This document shows positions 1 through 8,312 of a stretch of DNA of 59,896 nt, in pieces; the first letter of the stretch is position 1; each line of letters starts with the position of its first letter. A program made the position numbers and the translations under genes. This DNA is from an uncultured Johnsonella sp. (GTDB taxonomy: Bacteria > Bacillota > Clostridia > Lachnospirales > Lachnospiraceae). The notes beneath the pieces are model-generated. The model searched no databases. It was not told the origin of the DNA and saw only the letters and a program-made list of their open reading frames with translations. Where the stretch lies: NCBI GenBank assembly GCA_905373785.1, contig CAJPUK010000001.1:1-59896 (forward strand), given 5' to 3'.

Positions 1-1042
1 GCCTAAGATCAAAGGCATAGGTTTCCAAATTAATTTCTATACTTTTATTTACGATATAATCAAGCGGCTTTTCAAATATACTTTCAAGCTCCTTTATCGG
101 ATTAATTATAAGTTTATCATCCTTTAGGCTAAGCTCTCTAAAACAGGTCATGGCATGTTGCCAACCATCTTCTATGGTAGGAGCGGTATACTCCGCATCC
201 GGCATACCCATCCATGCAAGCATATATCTTTTATTATCCTTTTCAAAAGTTTGACAGGCATAAAAATCAAAACCGAAATCCAAATCCCTGTATTCGGATA
301 AGGTATACTCAGAGCGAAAATCTCCGTCAAGAATAAAATATCCGTTGGTATACACATTTTGAGCTTCAAATTCTTTTCTTTCTATACCCTGGGGAGATAA
401 AAGCAATACCCACTTGCCGTCAAGTAAAAAGAGGTCGGGGCATTCCCACATATAACCGAAGTCATAGTCGGTTTTTATGCTGTTTATGTAGTTCCAGTTA
501 TATAAATCTGTCGACTCATACACCAAGACCTGCCCCTTGTCATCCTTGCTTCTTGCACCAAGTACCATATAGAACTTGTCATCATAGGCAAATACTTTCG
601 GGTCTCTTACATGACAGCTCATATCGCTAGGATAGTCCTTGTTATAAAGCACTACCTGCCTACTTTCTGCACTCATACCGTCTTCACTTACCACAAGTAC
701 GGTATTGTGCTGCCTTCCCTCATATATATAGTCATAATCTCCTGCTTCTTTTACATTTCCCGTGTAGTAAATGTACAACTTATCTTCATGCACCAGAGCA
801 GAACCTGAGTACACACCGCTTTTATCAAAATCCTTATCAGGACTTAAGAAGATATCCAAGCTTTCCCAATTAAGTAAATCCTTTGAGCGAAAATGCCCCC
901 AATACTTAAGTCCTCCTACGGCTTCCTTACTATATTGATAATATACATGATAATATCCCTTAAAAAAACATAATCCGTTGGGATCGTTCATCCAACCCTG
1001 CTCAGGGTAAAGATGATATAAAAGTTTATAATTATTTCTCAT
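1..1042 (-). CDS. scrB: GH32 sucrose-6-phosphate hydrolase (partial, 3' end outside window)
   Basis: The reading frame is open from ATG at 1042 to the window edge, about 347 codons without a stop. It would hydrolyse sucrose-6-phosphate delivered by the adjacent PTS transporter, in the cytoplasm. The translation shows the GH32 five-bladed propeller signatures: WMNDPNG near residue 17 (nucleophile Asp), RDPKVF mid-protein, and WECPDLF (acid/base Glu). The start ATGAGAAATAA overlaps the stop of the transporter gene by 11 bp, so translational coupling within one operon is likely. No signal peptide is present, consistent with an intracellular enzyme. GH32 members also cleave fructans; sucrose phosphate is inferred from the PTS neighbour. 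Confidence 0.93.
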   Translation of the reverse strand, partial: MRNNYKLLYHLYPEQGWMNDPNGLCFFKGYYHVYYQYSKEAVGGLKYWGHFRSKDLLNWESLDIFLSPDKDFDKSGVYSGSALVHEDKLYIYYTGNVKEAGDYDYIYEGRQHNTVLVVSEDGMSAESRQVVLYNKDYPSDMSCHVRDPKVFAYDDKFYMVLGARSKDDKGQVLVYESTDLYNWNYINSIKTDYDFGYMWECPDLFLLDGKWVLLLSPQGIERKEFEAQNVYTNGYFILDGDFRSEYTLSEYRDLDFGFDFYACQTFEKDNKRYMLAWMGMPDAEYTAPTIEDGWQHAMTCFRELSLKDDKLIINPIKELESIFEKPLDYIVNKSIEINLETYAFDLR

Positions 1043-2978
1043 TAGCACTTACCTCAAATATTTGATTGTCGAGGTCTACTTTAGTATTTGCCTTAGTTTT
1101 TATATCTATGTCTTTAAATTCAAATGTATTGGTAACGATAACCGGTGTAACTATAGGATAACCCTCTTTCTTTATAGCTTCTATATCAAACTTAAGCAGT
1201 TTATCACCCTTCTTAACCTTATCACCGACCTTTACCAAAGCTTCATAATGCTTACCCTCAAGGGTTACGGTATTGATACCTACATGTACTATCATTTCCG
1301 CACCGTTAGCCAGTCTAAAAGCAACTGCGTGACCCATAAGAGTAACTATTTCGGCATCATCCGGAGCATACACCATGCCCTCGGAAGGAACTATGGCTAC
1401 ACCTTTTCCCAATATGCCGGCAATAAATGTAGGATCATTGGTTTCTTCCATATCTACAACTTCGCCTTTTAGAGGAGAGCTTATAATAGGACTTGCCGCC
1501 TTTGTCTCTTCTACTTTTTCACTGTCAACTTTTACTTCTTCACTCTTTTTAAGTTGTGCCTCACTTTTAGCCGCTGCTTCCTGTAAGCCTGCATCTATCA
1601 GCGTACTTGGTGTTATAAGCCATGAAATCACAAAGGCTACTGCTGATGAAAGTATAAAAAGTACTATATAGTGTAGCGGATAGTCAAGGAAAAGAAGTAT
1701 TCCGAAAATTCCCGTAACTCCGGTACCGGTAGCTCCTATATGTGTTAAAGAAGCATACATGGCACCTGCCGCACCACCTATACAACCTGCTATAAACGGT
1801 CTGAAAAATCTTAAGTTCACACCGAAAAGAGCCGGCTCGGTAATACCTAAAAATGCTGAAAGTGAAGAGGGAAGTCCAAGACTTTTTATCTTAGGATCTC
1901 TGGCTTTTAATCCAACTGCAAGACAGGCTGCACCCTGTGCTATATTACAAGCGGAAGCAAGGGGAAGCCAATAAGTAACTCCGAATTTTCCTATCTGACC
2001 TAAGTCTATAGTTGTATACATATGATGTATACCCATAACTACAGTAGGTGCATAGAAGATACCCATTACAAAAGAACCTATACCGAAAGGCAGTCCTATC
2101 AGGTACTGAACACCGTCAAGTATACCGTTTTCCAGTTTAACAAAGACCGGTCCTATAATACTAAGTGCAAGATAACCTGCTACGAATACGGATACTAAAG
2201 GAGTTACAAAAAGATCAAACATGGCAGGCACTACCTTATGCAGTCTTTTTTCTATCTCACTCATTACCCACACGGATATAATTATAGGGATAACATGACC
2301 TTGGTAACCTACCATTTCTATAGAATATAAGCCGAAAAATACCGGCTGCATAGCCTTAACACCCTCACTTGCTACAGTCCAAGCATTTTGAAGATTAGGA
2401 TGTATCATAATCATACCCATAACCGCTCCAAGGAAGGGATTGCCCCCAAATACCTTGGCAGCTGAAAAACCTATAAGTATAGGTAAGAATACATAGGCTG
2501 TATTGGAAAATAGATTAGCAAATACATATAAAGAACTTGAGGTATCTATATTTAAAAAATTATTATTGACCATAAAATCAAGCGAGTTCATAATACCCAT
2601 GAGGAAACCGCTTGCAACTATGGCAGGTATAATGGGCACAAATATATCACCCAGAGTCTTGATCATATACTGGAATATATTGCCCTGCTTTGCCGCCTGC
2701 TTTTTTAATTCCTCAGTACTGCTCGCACCTATATTACCAAGCTTTATAAACTCCTCATATACTTTGTTAACCTCACCGGTTCCAAAGATAATCTGCAGCT
2801 GCCCCTGCGCTTCGAACACACCCTTAACACCGTCAATGTTTTCAAGGGTTTTCTTATCCACCTTAGAGTTATCGGCTATAACAAGCCTGAGTCTGGTGGC
2901 ACAATGTGCTGCACTGACTATATTGTCAGCCCCACCTATGGCGTGTAACACTTCTTTTGCAGACTTTTGATAATCCAT
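1032..2978 (-). CDS. scrA: PTS sucrose-type transporter, fused EIIB-EIIC-EIIA
   Basis: A 648-aa sugar permease of the glucose/sucrose PTS superfamily, which imports and phosphorylates its sugar at the membrane. Domain order: EIIB at residues 1-85 with the phosphorylatable Cys26 in AHCATRLRL; EIIC about 105-460 with many hydrophobic segments; a Lys/Glu-rich linker; and a C-terminal EIIA (about 510-630) with active His near residue 565 in HVGINTV. The start follows an AGGAGG site with 7-nt spacing. Sucrose specificity is inferred from the overlapping downstream GH32 gene; trehalose permeases are closely related. No antiterminator hairpin or clear repressor site was recognised in the 170-bp upstream gap. 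Confidence 0.92.
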   Translation of the reverse strand: MDYQKSAKEVLHAIGGADNIVSAAHCATRLRLVIADNSKVDKKTLENIDGVKGVFEAQGQLQIIFGTGEVNKVYEEFIKLGNIGASSTEELKKQAAKQGNIFQYMIKTLGDIFVPIIPAIVASGFLMGIMNSLDFMVNNNFLNIDTSSSLYVFANLFSNTAYVFLPILIGFSAAKVFGGNPFLGAVMGMIMIHPNLQNAWTVASEGVKAMQPVFFGLYSIEMVGYQGHVIPIIISVWVMSEIEKRLHKVVPAMFDLFVTPLVSVFVAGYLALSIIGPVFVKLENGILDGVQYLIGLPFGIGSFVMGIFYAPTVVMGIHHMYTTIDLGQIGKFGVTYWLPLASACNIAQGAACLAVGLKARDPKIKSLGLPSSLSAFLGITEPALFGVNLRFFRPFIAGCIGGAAGAMYASLTHIGATGTGVTGIFGILLFLDYPLHYIVLFILSSAVAFVISWLITPSTLIDAGLQEAAAKSEAQLKKSEEVKVDSEKVEETKAASPIISSPLKGEVVDMEETNDPTFIAGILGKGVAIVPSEGMVYAPDDAEIVTLMGHAVAFRLANGAEMIVHVGINTVTLEGKHYEALVKVGDKVKKGDKLLKFDIEAIKKEGYPIVTPVIVTNTFEFKDIDIKTKANTKVDLDNQIFEVSANEK

Positions 2979-3107
2979 ACAGTTACCTCCTTAAAATTTT
3001 CCAAATTGATAAGCTCATTGTAAGATATATTATAATTTCTGTAAACATATAATAAGTTCCAAATATGTGTGTATTTTAATCTGTTTAATATAGTAAAAAA
3101 CACAAAA

Positions 3108-3150
3108 AAACTCTGATTTACGGAATATTTCCATAAACCAGAGTTTTTAT
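3108..3150 (-). terminator. Terminator after rpsR
   Basis: Imperfect inverted repeat (about 18-bp arms with G-U tolerant mismatches) whose arms carry ACTCTG and CAGAGT around an AATATTT loop, followed on the minus strand by a run of T. It ends the rpsF-ssb-rpsR operon and separates it from scrA. Confidence 0.8.
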
Positions 3151-3419
3151 TATTCGTATAAATATGGGAGAAGTGCTACATGTCTTGCTCTCTTGATAGC
3201 AACTGTTATATCTCTTTGATGCTTAGCACAGCTGCCTGTGATACGCCTTGGTAATATCTTACCCCTCTCAGATATATACTTCTTTAATGTAGCTACATCC
3301 TTATAATCTATAGCCTTGTTCTCATCTCCACAATATATGCATACTTTTTTTCTTCTACGTAAGCCGCCCGGTCTTCTACTCTTAAGACCCTCTGACTTGT
3401 CTGTCTTCTTAAATGCCAT
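3150..3419 (-). CDS. rpsR: 30S ribosomal protein S18
   Basis: An 89-aa basic protein with the S18 core: the KVCIYC segment, the DYKDVATLKKYISERGKI stretch and the RRITGSCAKHQR helix. It binds the central domain of 16S rRNA together with S6. It is the last gene of a three-gene unit with rpsF and ssb, 19 bp behind ssb, the usual order in Firmicutes. The retained Cys pair (CIYC) suggests a metal-binding form, which is an inference. Confidence 0.98.
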   Translation of the reverse strand: MAFKKTDKSEGLKSRRPGGLRRRKKVCIYCGDENKAIDYKDVATLKKYISERGKILPRRITGSCAKHQRDITVAIKRARHVALLPYLYE

Positions 3420-3438
3420 TATAGTCCCCTTTCATCTA

Positions 3439-3891
3439 CTAATTGAACGGAAGTCCCTCATCATCTACTCCGTCAGGTATATTCATAAATCCCTCGCTGC
3501 TTGCGTTCTCAGGACTCGGTCTGAAACTTTCGTTATAGCCTGAACCTGTAGAACTTCCTGATGAGTTCTTACTGTCTGCAAATTCTTGTTCTTCTATTAT
3601 TACCTCTGTTGTATAAACCTTCTGACCCTCTTTATTGGTATAACTTCCGGTTTGTATACGACCTGATATAAGTACCCTCATCCCCTGTCTAAAGTACTTT
3701 TCAGCAAACTCACCTGATTTGTCGAATGCTACACAAGGAATAAAGTCAGCTGTCTGCTCACTACCTTCACTTCTGCGCCCTCTTCTATCTACCGCTAATG
3801 TATATCTGGCTATAGCCATGGATCTCTCTCCTGAGGAATATCTAACTTCCGGATCTCTGGTCAGTCTTCCCATTAATATTACTTTGTTCAT
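3439..3891 (-). CDS. ssb: Single-stranded DNA-binding protein
   Basis: A 150-aa SSB that coats ssDNA in replication and repair. The OB fold starts at once (MNKVILMGRLTRDPEVRY) and runs to about residue 105. It is followed by a Ser/Gly-rich flexible tail and an acidic tip ending DDEGLPFN, the protein-interaction peptide of bacterial SSBs. Located between rpsF and rpsR as in most Firmicutes, with an AAGGAG ribosome binding site. Confidence 0.98.
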   Translation of the reverse strand: MNKVILMGRLTRDPEVRYSSGERSMAIARYTLAVDRRGRRSEGSEQTADFIPCVAFDKSGEFAEKYFRQGMRVLISGRIQTGSYTNKEGQKVYTTEVIIEEQEFADSKNSSGSSTGSGYNESFRPSPENASSEGFMNIPDGVDDEGLPFN

Positions 3892-3926
3892 ACAAGCTCT
3901 CCTTTTATGGACTTATGCCCACAAGC

Positions 3927-4214
3927 TTATTGTCTTACTACTAAATATCTTAATACAGGCTCCATAATACGTATATGGTTTTCTAATTCATTAGGACAAT
4001 TTTTGTCTTCAGACTCAAACTGTATAAAGTAGTAAAAACCTTCTTTTACTTTCTGAATTTCATAGGCAAGTCTCTTCTTACCCCAGTCATCAACATTGCT
4101 TACAGTTCCGCCAAATCTTGTGATGTAAGACTGAACTTTCTCAAGTGCTGAGTTCTTTGCCTCATCTTCAAGCTTGCCGTTAAGCACAAGTGCCAATTCG
4201 TATTTATTAGTCAT
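3927..4214 (-). CDS. rpsF: 30S ribosomal protein S6
   Basis: A 95-aa S6 protein (MTNKYELALVLNGKLEDEA, then DDWGKKRLAYEIQKVKEGFYY), which pairs with S18 in the 30S platform. First gene of the operon; an AGGAGG site precedes ATG by 6 nt. Expression starts from a near-consensus promoter about 60 bp upstream. In other Firmicutes an S6:S18 complex represses this operon by binding the leader; a possible matching hairpin is listed separately. Confidence 0.98.
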   Translation of the reverse strand: MTNKYELALVLNGKLEDEAKNSALEKVQSYITRFGGTVSNVDDWGKKRLAYEIQKVKEGFYYFIQFESEDKNCPNELENHIRIMEPVLRYLVVRQ

Positions 4215-4242
4215 TTTAACCTCCTTATGGTTTATTCAGCCT

Positions 4243-4261
4243 CCTTTTTTCGGAAGCAAGG
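4243..4261 (-). promoter_or_regulatory. Candidate S6:S18-responsive leader hairpin of rpsF
   Basis: Between the promoter and the rpsF ribosome binding site, the minus-strand transcript can form a small CCUU/AAGG hairpin whose loop contains UUCCGA. A CCG in a hairpin is the hallmark of the known rpsF autoregulatory RNA motif. The match here is by eye and short, so this is tentative. Confidence 0.35.
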
Positions 4262-4279
4262 AATATGTTACGGTAGAAT

Positions 4280-4308
4280 ATTGTATCAAAAAAAAGAGAA
4301 ATAAGCAA
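4280..4308 (-). promoter_or_regulatory. Promoter of rpsF-ssb-rpsR
   Basis: Minus-strand -35 TTGCTT (4308-4303), 17-bp spacer, -10 TACAAT (4285-4280). Transcription would start near 4274, giving a leader of about 60 nt. Confidence 0.7.
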
Positions 4309-4344
4309 GGGAATATAAAGATTTTTAGTTTTTTTGATGAAGAT

Positions 4345-4490
4345 GAATTCACTACCTGAACTGTAACACATATTATACATATATCTAACAGGCTACTGCC
4401 AACATTCATCTTCGTCTAATTTATAAATAAGATTAAATATTTTTAGGTTGTTTTGACAAGTTATGAATGAGCTACCCAAACTGTAACACT
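4345..4490. repeat. Pair of degenerate ~26-bp direct repeats
   Basis: Two near-copies sharing GAAT, CTACC and AACTGTAACAC lie around 4345-4371 and 4463-4489 in the gap between rpsF and the wall-protein gene. A GATGAAGATGAATTC / ATTCATCTTC inverted pair lies between and around them. They look like remnants of a small mobile element; no gene was found here. Confidence 0.4.
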
Positions 4491-4504
4491 TTGACATATA
4501 AAAA

Positions 4505-4531
4505 CAGAGGGGCTTAAAGCCCCTCTGCCGC
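4505..4531 (-). terminator. Terminator of the 525-aa wall-repeat protein gene
   Basis: Perfect hairpin CAGAGGGGC / GCCCCTCTG with a 5-nt loop, followed on the minus strand by TTTTTATAT. It lies about 45 bp beyond the stop codon at 4573. Confidence 0.92.
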
Positions 4532-4572
4532 AATTAGTATTTCTATTCGATTTTCTAATAGCTGTTTATTAA

Positions 4573-6150
4573 TTACTTACTGATGTAAGCACCTACAAGT
4601 TCTTTCTTTCCATCTACTACAAGATGTACTTCGTTTCCATCCTTCTTCTCGCCCTTACCTTGTAAAGCACCTGAAGATGAAACAACTACACACTTTGATA
4701 ATGCGATACCTGTAGGTACGAAAGAGGTTCTTGAACCTATTATCTTGTTATCGCCTAATGTTCTGTCAACTAAGTTAACAGAGTTAGAAACTTCTGCAAC
4801 TACCTTGTTGTCAGCATTAACTACAAATACCTTGTACTTGTCATCGCTGTCAGCCTTAACCTTCTTACCGTTTACATAGTATGTACTTCCGTCAAGTCCG
4901 TCGATACCTACACCCTTGTCACCGGAAGTTCTGAACTTAAATGCATAGCTATCGCCATCTATAGTAACATTTACATTACCTGTCTTCATAGCACCGTCTG
5001 ACTCATCACCAAAGTAGTATAAACCTGACTTAGGATCACTTGATGATGGACGTGCAAATGTAGATGCAGTTGAACTTAACTTAGTATACTCATTAAGCTT
5101 AGACTCTGAATCAAGCTCAACAGTTGCATTTGAACCTGAAGCTATCTTGTTGCTGCTATCAACTGTTAAGTACCAAAGTCCGCTAAGCATAGCACCCTTT
5201 TCATTAAATGCATACTTCTTACCGTTGATTGTCTTGATCTCGCTGTAAGCTAACTTACCTCTAGCGTCTGCGTAGTACCATAATTCCTTATCATCCTGGT
5301 TCTCTGAGTTCTTTGCATCAAATAACTCGTCCGGAACAGCCTTGAACCAAGTCTTTGATCTCATAGAACCATCTTCATTTGTTGATGAGAAGTTTTTGAA
5401 CTTATCAGCTGAAGTAGATCCTGAAGGTGTTCCAACCCACTTAGTTAACATGTTACCATACTCACCAAATGCATACTTCTTACCGTTGATTGTCTGACCT
5501 TCCCACTTGCTGGTATACTTCTTACCGTTAGCCTGGAAGTAGAACCAATAATCCTGCTCCGGATCATCCTTGGTTGAATCGTTTACATGAATCTGTACCC
5601 ACTTAGAGGTAGCTCTTGATCCGTCATCAGAAGCACCTAAATAGTACTCTGCATTCTGCCATGCATCATCGCCTGTAATTCTGTTTGAGTTTCCGTCTAC
5701 CCAACCGAAAAGCATCTTAGCATCTGAAGCAAATGCATAGTTCTTTCCGTTGATAGTCTTGAATGATGTGTTCTCTCCACCCTTGTATGCCTTACCATTA
5801 GCCTGGAAGTAATACCATACTGTTGCAGGAGCACTTTCTGAATCATCACTTGAGTTGTCAACTTCTACCCAGTTGTTAGTAACCATAACACCGTTAGCGT
5901 CTACGTAGAAGTAGTTCTCATTGTCCTGTACGATTGAATCTGTTGCCATATTTCCGTCAGCGTCAAGCCAAAACCACTTGTCACCTGACTTCTGCCACTG
6001 CTCTGTTACCTTCTCATTGAATCTGTTATAATATGACCATGTGCCGTTCTCTTCCTGCCATCCTTCAGCTGCAAGAGAAGTCATTGAAGCACCGATCGCA
6101 AGTAACGCTGCTGCTGATACGATTGCAGCTATCTTTGTCTGCTTTCTCAT
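4573..6150 (-). CDS. Secreted cell-wall-binding repeat protein (A-type, 525 aa)
   Basis: Signal peptide at residues 1-28 (MRKQTKIA, hydrophobic core, cleavage after SLAA). Residues 29 to about 330 are choline-binding-type repeats (CW_binding family), each with Trp/Tyr-rich hairpins such as WQKSGDKWFWLDADGNM and an INGKKYAF signature. The C-terminal ~170 residues form a different region with DGAMKTG, an FKF stretch and YYVNGKKVKA. The same layout occurs in the proteins at 35481 and 49446, so all three form one paralogous family. It probably attaches non-covalently to wall polymers. It is monocistronic, with its own promoter and strong terminator. The ligand is unknown. Confidence 0.85.
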   Translation of the reverse strand: MRKQTKIAAIVSAAALLAIGASMTSLAAEGWQEENGTWSYYNRFNEKVTEQWQKSGDKWFWLDADGNMATDSIVQDNENYFYVDANGVMVTNNWVEVDNSSDDSESAPATVWYYFQANGKAYKGGENTSFKTINGKNYAFASDAKMLFGWVDGNSNRITGDDAWQNAEYYLGASDDGSRATSKWVQIHVNDSTKDDPEQDYWFYFQANGKKYTSKWEGQTINGKKYAFGEYGNMLTKWVGTPSGSTSADKFKNFSSTNEDGSMRSKTWFKAVPDELFDAKNSENQDDKELWYYADARGKLAYSEIKTINGKKYAFNEKGAMLSGLWYLTVDSSNKIASGSNATVELDSESKLNEYTKLSSTASTFARPSSSDPKSGLYYFGDESDGAMKTGNVNVTIDGDSYAFKFRTSGDKGVGIDGLDGSTYYVNGKKVKADSDDKYKVFVVNADNKVVAEVSNSVNLVDRTLGDNKIIGSRTSFVPTGIALSKCVVVSSSGALQGKGEKKDGNEVHLVVDGKKELVGAYISK

Positions 6151-6206
6151 AATTAATGCACTCTCCTTTAATTATTAATTTGAAATTCCTAATTGCGTCA
6201 AGGAAT

Positions 6207-6235
6207 ATAATACTATCAAACTTCGATTTAATCAA
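6207..6235 (-). promoter_or_regulatory. Promoter of the 525-aa wall-repeat protein gene
   Basis: Minus-strand -35 TTGATT (6235-6230), 17-bp spacer, -10 TATTAT (6212-6207), about 57 bp upstream of the start codon. The GGAG ribosome binding site is about 12 nt from ATG, longer than usual. Confidence 0.6.
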
Positions 6236-6499
6236 GCTGATTTTTTACTTTAAGTATTTTTCTCATCTCCTTGAGTACGAGCCTAGTATATACCACTTTT
6301 CATAGAATTGATATATATTTTCTATAGACAATTTCTTACGAAATTATTACAAACGGTCTTGGTTTTGTTTGTAGCTTGTATTAACCTTGCTTAAATCTAT
6401 AGTAGGAATTCCTTTACTTTCATGAATTTAAGCCACTTTAAGTGTTAATACTGTCTTATTTTAAATCATTACTTGTCCACAATACATTTATATAATGAT
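6236..6499. other. Non-coding gap downstream of the rhomboid-like gene
   Basis: AT-rich DNA without a convincing gene. It contains a short palindrome AATTTC-TTAC-GAAATT near 6340. A 9-bp inverted repeat (AAATCATTA / TAATGATTT, 6463-6501) overlaps the stop of the gene at 6500; it lacks a clear U-tract and may be a weak terminator. Confidence 0.4.
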
Positions 6500-7330
6500 T
6501 TACTCTACATGCTCATGTGTATATAAATGATCCATACAATACTCAAGCCCTTCTTTACATTTTGAGCAGTATCTGAATTCCATATTCTCATCATCTTTTT
6601 CCGTCTTCCCGCATACCGCACATCTATGTCTGCTTTCATTTACCGGTCTTATCTTGACTCTGTACTGAGCTTTTCTTTGCATATTACTTACATCATTTAT
6701 TATATTTTTTCTTCTGCTGATAAAGTAGAATATTATAAAGTTAAGTAGTGAAAGTACTATTGTAACCTTACTTGAGATGCTTCCCACTATAAAGCTGTAG
6801 ATTTCCAAAAGTATATAGAAAAAAGCAAGGTACTTTGCCTTTACCGGTATGGCAAAGTATAGCCTGAATTCCATTTCGGGGAAGGTAAGTGCAAATGCCA
6901 AAAATATTGACAGGTTCAGGTTATCGGGTGTCAGATAACTGTATCCGCTTTCTTCTATTCCCATTCTTATTCCGTATACATACATAAGCAAGGCTCCTAT
7001 TATATGAAAAAGGCAGCCCATAAACATAAAAACATTAAATCTGAAACTTCCCCACACATTTTCCAGGGCAATTCCCAAACTGTAGTAAGTTATTATCATA
7101 AAAAGCCCGAAAATCATGCTGTTAGTCGGAGGATAGGCAAGCCATGTAATAAGTCTCCACACCTGACCTTCAAGTACCTTTCCTATATCAAGTGCCATAT
7201 ATTCATAGTAAATGTAAGAGTTCATTATACTTATAACAAAACCTACTACATAAAATATAACAAAGTAGTTCATCAGATTTCTAATGCTGTACTTTCCAAA
7301 GTTTCTTTCGAGTTTATAAAAAAACTTCAT
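6500..7330 (-). CDS. Rhomboid-like membrane protein with C-terminal zinc ribbon (probable pseudoprotease)
   Basis: A 276-aa protein if translated from ATG at 7330, which follows an AAAGG site; an upstream in-frame ATG at 7414 lacks one and would overlap the ridA promoter. About six hydrophobic segments span residues 20-210, with GQVWRLITW near residue 55, the loop typical of the rhomboid/Der1 fold. The catalytic GxSG motif expected in TM4 is absent (that region reads YLTPDNLNLSIFLAFAL), and no matching TM6 His was seen, so proteolysis is unlikely. The C-terminus carries a Cys4-type ribbon (CAVCG ... CSKC) and a CMDH segment. The role is unknown; partner binding or membrane quality control are possibilities from the pseudo-rhomboid literature. 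Divergent from ridA. Confidence 0.7.
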   Translation of the reverse strand: MKFFYKLERNFGKYSIRNLMNYFVIFYVVGFVISIMNSYIYYEYMALDIGKVLEGQVWRLITWLAYPPTNSMIFGLFMIITYYSLGIALENVWGSFRFNVFMFMGCLFHIIGALLMYVYGIRMGIEESGYSYLTPDNLNLSIFLAFALTFPEMEFRLYFAIPVKAKYLAFFYILLEIYSFIVGSISSKVTIVLSLLNFIIFYFISRRKNIINDVSNMQRKAQYRVKIRPVNESRHRCAVCGKTEKDDENMEFRYCSKCKEGLEYCMDHLYTHEHVE

Positions 7331-7355
7331 AATAAATATTTTACCTTTCTTTGAT

Positions 7356-7384
7356 TTGTATTTTTGTATTATAGCATATATAAT
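7356..7384 (+). promoter_or_regulatory. Promoter of ridA
   Basis: -35 TTGTAT (7356-7361), 17-bp spacer, perfect -10 TATAAT (7379-7384). The ~55-nt leader contains a short hairpin (AAATG/CATTT, 7397-7418) before the GGAGG at 7434-7438. Confidence 0.65.
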
Positions 7385-7443
7385 TGTATTTAGGAAATGA
7401 GGGCATATACCCATTTCTTAATATTTATTTTATGGAGGTTTTT

Positions 7444-7821
7444 ATGAAGAAGGAAATTATTTCTACTGATAAGGCACCTGCTGCTATTGGTCCTTATGTT
7501 CAGGCAACTAAGTTAGGCGAGATGTTATTTACCTCCGGTGTTATTCCGGTTAATCCCGCAACCGGCGAGATTCCAAGCACCGTTGAGGAGCAGGCAAGAC
7601 AGGCTTTTTCTTCTCTTAAGGCTTTGGTTGAAGCTTCAGGCTCTTCTATCGAAAAGGTTGTAAAGACTACTTTATTTATTAAGAACATGGATGATTTCGC
7701 TAAGATCAATGCTATTTACGCCGAAGTTTTTGCTGAGCCTTATCCTTGCAGATCATGTGTTGAAGTGGCAAGACTTCCTAAGGATGTGTTACTTGAAATT
7801 GAGGCTGTTGCTCATCTGTAA
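7444..7821 (+). CDS. ridA: RidA family 2-iminobutanoate/2-iminopropanoate deaminase
   Basis: A 125-aa RidA/YjgF/UK114 protein that hydrolyses reactive enamine/imine intermediates made by PLP enzymes. Family signatures: the N-terminal APAAIGPYVQA segment, TSGVIPVNP, the central FIKNMDDF, and the C-terminal PCRSCVEVARLPKDVLLEIE containing the substrate-carboxylate-binding Arg. The start at 7444 was chosen for its GGAGG site; the frame opens earlier at 7384, inside the promoter. Single gene, followed by repeats rather than a partner gene. Confidence 0.95.
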   Translation: MKKEIISTDKAPAAIGPYVQATKLGEMLFTSGVIPVNPATGEIPSTVEEQARQAFSSLKALVEASGSSIEKVVKTTLFIKNMDDFAKINAIYAEVFAEPYPCRSCVEVARLPKDVLLEIEAVAHL

Positions 7822-7827
7822 AAGCAG

Positions 7828-7980
7828 GATCTGACATTAACTTTAATAGCAAAAACAGTAAAAAAGCAGGTTTATTTTGAGCATATTAATAACTTGGAAT
7901 TAGCTTTAATATCTAAAACAGTAAAAAAAAGCTTTGTTTTGATTATAGCAATAATTTGAAATTGACTTTAATATCTAAAA
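7828..7980. repeat. Degenerate ~62-bp tandem repeat, 2.3 copies
   Basis: Units begin CTTTAATA(TCT)AAAA and contain ACAGTAAAAAA plus an AGCA-ATAA segment. The third copy stops after about 15 bp exactly where the 91-bp element at 7981 begins, and TATAGCAAATTATAGATT after that element resembles the continuation of the unit. This suggests the element inserted into the repeat. Confidence 0.6.
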
Positions 7981-8071
7981 AGAGGCTGTTGCACTAAGAA
8001 TAAAATATACAAAATACAGCAGTGAGTCAAAACCACTCTATAAAGTATTATTTTATTTTAATGCAACAGCC
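7981..8071. mobile_element. 91-bp palindromic-end element, copy 1 (MITE-like)
   Basis: Near-perfect terminal inverted repeats GGCTGTTGCA...TGCAACAGCC extend about 24 bp into AT-rich arms. The 91 bp are identical to 8884-8974. No ORF. The end plus the following T-run could also act as a plus-strand terminator. Confidence 0.75.
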
Positions 8072-8231
8072 CTTTTTTTATAGCAAATTATAGATTGCGG
8101 TTTTTGTTAGTTTAGGAGGTTAGATATCCTAATACACAGCTGAAAGAAGTTTTATTTGGTATATTATACATGGATATTTATCGTACTGCTGTCGGCATTT
8201 ATCTTACTTCTAATTTAAACCTTTTTATTTT

Positions 8232-8261
8232 TTGACAAAGATAAATGACCTATCCTAATTA
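8232..8261 (+). promoter_or_regulatory. Promoter of the toxin-antitoxin operon
   Basis: Consensus -35 TTGACA (8232-8237) with a weak -10 (TAATTA, 8256-8261) at 18-bp spacing. It lies about 50 bp before the antitoxin start, where Phd/YefM antitoxins usually bind for autorepression; no clear operator palindrome was seen. Confidence 0.45.
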
Positions 8262-8312
8262 TAAGATTCTTACTATATATCATTGTTATTTTGATAAAAG
8301 GAGGTATAATAT

